6,305 bases of DNA from Candidatus Omnitrophota bacterium (GTDB taxonomy: Bacteria; Omnitrophota; Koll11; Zapsychrales; Fredricksoniimonadaceae). The stretch lies in contig JADFXE010000070.1 of assembly GCA_015233705.1 (NCBI GenBank), positions 1 to 6,305 of the forward strand, given 5' to 3'. The notes under the pieces are model-generated. The model made no database searches, was not told where the DNA came from, and worked only from the letters and a program-made list of their open reading frames with translations. The position numbers and the translations under genes are program-made. Of this stretch, positions 1 through 6,100 are shown one piece after another; position 1 is the stretch's first letter, and each line of letters starts with the position of its first letter.

Positions 1-2
1 TC

Positions 3-170
3 CTGGAAACGCCGTGGGAGCAGATCGCGGTCAACGAGATTTTTGCGCTGGATATGTCTGGTAACATCACGGTCCTGGCGGCTGGGGAGCAAGGCTATCT
101 TTATGAGATCAGGAAGCACTCGTTGGCCGCGCCGGTCAATGTTGCCGAGCATCGTCCGGTGTCCAGGCCG
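3..170 (+). other. Unrecognised N-terminal segment (tail of an upstream domain)
   Basis: These 56 residues precede the Dus-like domain. They contain alternating hydrophobic residues around FALDMSGNITVLAAG and GYLYEIR, which look like two or three beta strands. A proline- and valine-rich linker (aa about 44-56) follows. They could be the end of a domain lying mostly upstream of the window. I do not recognise the family. Confidence 0.4.
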
Positions 171-3100
171 CTGGACATGAAGGTGTTCCCCAAGGTTGTT
201 CCGCCGGAAATGGATCAATTTACGGACATCCCTTATCGCATCCTGGTGGATACGAATGTGACGTTTGGCGAATTTTGTGAGCTGGGCTGGCTGCTTCATC
301 AGACGGCCGATGAGCTGGATAATGCCTTTGATCCCCATCAGCGCGACTGGAGAGGCCTGGCGCGCGTGGAATTCTCGTCCCGCGAGAAGCATTTTGTGGT
401 CCAGCTCCTGGGGCCGCATCGTTGCGCGACTGACGAGGCGTATCGCGAAATTTTTGGTTCCGAGAAGAAAGTGGTTCAGACGTATGTCCGTGCCGCCAGA
501 TTGCTTGAGCATTTCGGCGTCAGCGCGATCGACATCAACTCGATTTGCATCGGAGAAAATATTCGCAAGTGCGGCGGCGGTAGCGGCCTGCTCAATAATG
601 TCGCGCTGGCCGGCAAAATCCTGCGCGCTGTGACCGCAGCGGTCAAGATTCCCGTGGGGATTAAGTTCCCGGCAGGGTATGTGGCTGAGAAAGAGGAGAA
701 TTTGGCCACGATGCTCAAGGTGAGCCCCGAGGCCAGGGCCAAGACGCTAGAGATGGTCAGGATGTCGCGCGAGAGCGGCGCGGCGTTTGTGATCCTTTAT
801 CCCGCGATCTTCGGGACCAGCTACGACGAGAAACGGCTGGACCTGGATCTGTTGAAGGAAGCGAAAAGCGTCGCGGGAGAGATGAAGATTATTGGCAATG
901 GCTGTATCGGCTCACCGGAAAAGGCCCGCAGGATGATGGAGCTGACCGAGGCAGACAGCGTCATGATCGGTCGGGCCTCGATCGGCAATATTCCCTGGAT
1001 CTTCCGTCAGAGCGAGCAGTATCTGTCCCAGGGTCGCTATGATGCCGTTTCTGCCTTGCAGCGCCTGGAGCTTGCCTGGAAGATGGTCGAGATGTATGTC
1101 GAGTATCGCACTGAGGTGGAAGGCCTGGCTTGCGCCAAGCGGCATATTACGGCCGCGATCAAGCATGTTTTTGCTGATCAGGAACCCGGCGTTTTGCGCG
1201 AGCATTTTCAGCGGCGGGTGCGCGTGGCCAAGACCTTGCTTGCGATGAAGAGTGCCTTTGAGGTGATGAACGGGATGCTGCAGAAGTCTCAGCAGCCAGA
1301 TCTCAATCGGACTGCGGCTCCTCTGCCGTTGGTGGAGGCGGAAAGGTCTGTTTCGGAGAAGAAGACTGGCGGCGCGGAGATTCTCATCACTTTGGATAAG
1401 AACGACATTGGCCGGATTACATTCCGTCGGGAGAAGCAGGGCACGGCGGGTGAAATTGCCGCGTTTATTTATGATTTATTCGCCTGCCATATGGCCCAGC
1501 GCATCATTATCCGTGGGGTGGATGAAAAGGAATTAACCGCGATCTCCGAGGCCTTTAATCGGATCGATCGTCTGGGTACGCTTCGGGAGCGCGTGCAGCT
1601 CGTGTTTGGCCGCGCGCTGGTCTTTGAACAGGCTCCTGTGGACGGCAGCGTCAGCGGCGATGTTCCGGATCAGCATCGCTGGTCAGTCGCCAAAGTGCCG
1701 GCCCTGGATCCGCGCGTTGTTGTCGTGGGTGTCAATATTGGCAGCACCTACAGCCGCTGTGTGGTGATGCGCGGCGAAGAGATCCTGTTCCAGGACAGCC
1801 GGATCCTGTGGAATCCGACGGTCGGGCAGAAGAATTGGGCGCGGCCGGCCACTTACGATGAATTTATTACCGGCATCGAGGCCTTCATTCGCGACACGAT
1901 CCGTCGGGCGAACATTGATGCAAAGGAAGTCGGGCGGATCGGGGTCGGGACTGTGGGACTGGTCCGGGATGGCCAGATTTTGACACGCGCCAATGTGACG
2001 GATGTTCTCTCCGCTGATGATTTTGCGAAGTTGCGCTCTTTCGGCAGCGATCTGTCCGCGCGGTTGGGCCGGCCGGTCTCCATCGAGATGGATAATAAGG
2101 TGGCCGCTCTCGGCGAAAGATGTGTGGCCAAGGTCAAGAAGGCGCTGGTCGTCAAGCTCGGGACAGCCATGGCCTGCAAGGACATTGATCGTGACGGCAA
2201 TATCACCAGCAATTACGTTGAGTTCCGGCATATTCTGGTAGGTGATCCGCTGACCGGGTATGAAGCTCCCAAAACCGGTGTCCGGGGGACATTGAGGGCC
2301 TACGGGACATGTGAAGCCTTTGTGAACCTGACCCGCGAGGTTCTGGGGGTGGCGTTGCCGTGGAATGATCTGATGCGCGTCAAGGACCGGTTCTCGCCGG
2401 AGCAATTAAAGAAACTTTTTGTTTTAAATGGGCAGTATTGGGCCCGTGGTTTTGTCAAGGGGCAGGTGATCCTGGGATATGACAAGGTCATTCTCTCCGG
2501 CAAGAACCTGCAGGGTCCGCAGGGCGCATTGATCCTGGAGGCCATCCGATCGACCATTGCCAATGAATTTCCTTCCTCTGGCTTGACGGTGGAGATGAGT
2601 CAGATTGATGTCGATTATGCCGTGGCCGTTGGCGCGGCGTACATGGCGGCCATCGAGCAACAGGATCAGGAAAGCTGGGAGCGTCGGGGACAGGTTTTCG
2701 GGTTGTCCCGTGAGCAGTCCGGTCATGTCCGTCGCGTTAATGACGATTTTGGGATCACTGTTCTTCCGTCGGTTTCTCGGAGCAAGGCGTGGTGGAATCG
2801 GTTCACGGGCAGGCCGCTGGATCTTCCCCGGCAGTTGTTCCGCGCGAACCAGATCATTGAAGGGGATTATTTCGAGAACCTTCATAAGACACTCGCAGCC
2901 CTCGGTCGCCAGGAGCTTTGGGCCACGGCGCAGCAGATCGGCACGAGCCGCGTTGAAAAGGTTTTGGGTGCCATTCGCCGGAAGAATATCGCCCGCGCCC
3001 TGGAGCAGCTTGGTCAGAGCCTTAATGTCAGGGATGTTTATCCTGGCCGTGATGCCAAAAAGTTGGCCAGGCTGGAGCGGGCACTGCGCAACTTATTCCG

Positions 3101-6100
3101 CGTGGCCCAGCGGCATACGCCGGAATATTTTGAAGATGATTATGTGGCACGCCCCCGGCTTAACATCGAGGTCTGTTGTCAGCTCGGGGTCCTTTCGTTC
3201 GAGCAGATGTGTCAGCTCTGGGATGGCCTGCGCCGGATGTGGGCGTTCCTGGTCGATCAGCTGTTCGGTATCTCGGCGGCTGTTCGCCGGGTGGAGCACG
3301 CCGAAGCGGCCCTGGGCGAACGCCGCAAGGGAGACGCGTATACGCTAAAGTTCTTCCGCCGCAATGACAAGATTGGTGAGCAGTACACGCTTCATCCGTA
3401 TACTCGTCCGGTCAATTCTGAGCGGCAGGCGGTTTCGCTGGCCACTGGGATCAGCGTGCTCTGTGCCAAGATCATGGCCAAGCTTGAGCGTGATCCGAAC
3501 GCGCCGGTCATTGTCCGCATCAACGGCCGTCCGGGCAACCGCAAGTCCCATTTGATCCGTTATCTGAAGGAAGGCCTCAAGAGCGTCGTGTCCAAGGACG
3601 AGATTGCGCTCATCGAGGTCAACGATTACAAAGTGCCGGATGCCTGGTTCTATGACAGCGACGGGTTTGACCGCGACTTCCAGGCTCTTCGCGCCAGCGG
3701 CCGTTACAAGGTCATCCTAATCGAAGGCACGATCCTTGAGCTGTATCAGCCCAGGGAGGTCCCGGCCGGAGATTTCTCGGTTTATATCGAGTCCGCTGAG
3801 CACCGTCGCATGGAGTACCTGCTGAACGGCGACGATAAAGAGCGCCTGGAATATTTCCTGCGCTATCAGCCTTACCATAATATTTTGATGCGCTACCGGA
3901 CCGATATCCTCCGCCCGAGCGCGGATGTCATCATTGATACCTATCTCTGTCCCGAGAAATCGGTGACCAGCGTGACTGAGGACCGGCCCGTGTCTTTGGT
4001 CAGCCGGCAGCTTTCGGAAAAGAAATATTTCCCTGCGTCCTTTGCCCGTCAGAACATGGTGGGTCAGGCGCTGGGGTGGCTCATGGCCAACCTGTTGGTG
4101 GCGCCGAGCGATATGGTCCGCTTGAACCTGTTCCGCTCTCCGAAGGCTTTTGCGGGTCAGGATATTCACGGCCTGTATCTGGCCGAGCGGATCCTGACCG
4201 ACGCGTCGCTGACAGATGAAGAGCGCCGCAGCGTGGTCCTGGTGCAGCTGTATCTTCTCTTAAAGAGCCACGAGTTTATGGCGCGCTCCGGGTTCCCGAA
4301 GGAATTACTTAAGAAGCAGTGGGTCGCGGATAGCGCCGCGCTGTGGAGCATCTCCGCCGAGCTGCAGAAGGCCCTGGCGGGATCAGGGTATAGTCTGGAA
4401 CATTTCCTGTCAGGCATGGACAAGCTTAACGTATCGGCTGACCAGAAGGCTGCGTTTTTAAAGGCGCTCGGCAAGGATCCGCAGGCGGCGCTGGAGTATG
4501 TGCGCTCTTGGGACATCAACTTTAATCCGCCGTTGTTCAAGGTGGATTTGAAGAGCGTGGACCAGGCGCTTATGCTGAGGACGTTGCAGGCTGCGCTCCC
4601 GACCCCGACGCTGGTGAACCCGGCGTTCTCGCTGCATTGCCCCTTGCTGGTGCGGGACAACCTGTGCACACGGTTCTCGCCGGTGACGTTCAAGGTCAGC
4701 CTTGGCGCGAGCTCATCGCTTTCTATAGTGCACGGGAAGGATGTTTCGAATATTGACGACATGCTCACGGATAACCTGGCCATGATCAGTCCGTATTTGC
4801 CGAAGGATCTTGCCGGCAAGGAAGAGCTTTTGATCGAGGTAACGCCGCTCACCAGCCAGGTCAACGGGAAGCGGATCATCGCAGAATATATTCCCGCTGC
4901 CGGAAGACAGCTGGCGCTGGTGCGGCTGCACCCAATTCTTTTTGATTCCCAGTTCAGCGGGTATAAAGGTGAAACGCTCAGATCAGCGGTTCTTTTTGAC
5001 GAGATCGTGGCGCATCATGTGCGCGGGCTGGATCAGGACGAAGGTGACCGGCTGAGCTTCAATTATCTGCGGACGCTGGCGGTTCCGGACAAGTTCTTGA
5101 AGAGTTTCGTCGCGGAAGGCATTGTTATTGCCGAAGGCTGGAAGTCGTGGTTGGAGGCGGTTGAGCAGGAGCCGAGCGCTGAGCAGGTGCCGATCCAGGA
5201 ATTCATCGGTCCGCTGGATGAGAAAAATTCGGTTCGCTTCACGATGGCCACGCTCCAGCTTGATCCGCATGCCACGCTGGATCAGGAGATTGTGAGCGCT
5301 CCCGGGAAATTCGTCGATCAGGTGAAACAATATGTGGCAGAGAAAGAACGGCATCCTGTCTTTGCGCTGAGCATCCTGGCTCTGCCGGAATCTCTGGACG
5401 AGAGAAGTGCGATCGAGGAGCAGTTCCTGACGAACATGGTCAAGGCCATGGACGATTGTCAGATCCCGGTGGTAGGCGGACATACCGTGGCCTCGAAGAA
5501 CCTGATCTGTACCCTGATCCTGGTCGAGATTATTCCTGCTGTGGCAGGTTTGGGCCAGACCATTGCTCCGGTCACGACGGAATCGGCTCAGATTACAGAG
5601 GACGCATTTGCCGCCCAGGACAGCCTGATCACAGACCGGAGGGTTCAGGGTTGCGCGGCCAAGTATCCGGCAGACAAGTTGCAGGGGATCCTGAAATTCC
5701 TCATTTCGAAGTTGCCGCAGAAGCATTTTGCCGATCTGCGCGTTAAGGATGATGTGGTCCTTTTCAATCTCGATGACAAGCGGGCTGTGGCCTTCACTGT
5801 CGATGTCATCAAACCCATGATGAATTCCGCGCCGTGTTTTGGCCGCGTGGCCATGGTGCACGCGGCTAGCGACCTGTACGCCAAGGGGATCACTCCGCGG
5901 GGCGCTCTGGGCATTATGTACCGGTCTTGGGCCAATGATTCGCTTGCGCTGGGGCGCCTCACCGATGCTGCCGCCACCGAGGTGGCACATATGGGCGCAG
6001 CGCAGGTTGGTCAATATACGGTTGGCAGCAAGGAGCTCTTCTTCGGCGGGTTGTTATATGGTGTTTGCCGGCCGGAGGAATACATCAGCAATTCCACGCC

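Noticed and set aside
1683..2405. 240-codon open frame on the minus strand
   Set aside because: It is antisense to the ROK-like domain, in the register that mirrors + strand codons. Its translation has no recognisable motifs.
2605..3348. 247-codon open frame on the + strand in another frame
   Set aside because: It overlaps the main frame completely, is Arg/Ser/Trp-rich, and crosses the end of the ROK-like domain without respecting any domain boundary. It is a shadow ORF.
4047..4094. Possible transmembrane helix (GQALGWLMANLLVA)
   Set aside because: The hydrophobic run is only about 10-12 residues long and is bounded by polar and charged residues, too short to span a membrane.
4166..4879. 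237-codon open frame on the minus strand, Ser/Arg-rich
   Set aside because: It is antisense to the continuous + strand frame. The low-complexity Ser/Arg/Leu composition is typical of a shadow frame.
5013..5030. Zinc metallopeptidase HExxH site at the FDEIVAHH helix
   Set aside because: The residue before Glu is Asp, not His, and the spacing to the His residues does not fit HExxH. It is kept only as a possible metal site of an unknown domain.
4983..6014. 343-codon open frame on the minus strand
   Set aside because: It lies exactly opposite the SelD-like and SelD domains, whose motifs are clear on the + strand. Its translation is rich in His, Arg and Gln with no family motif, as expected for the antisense shadow of a biased coding frame.
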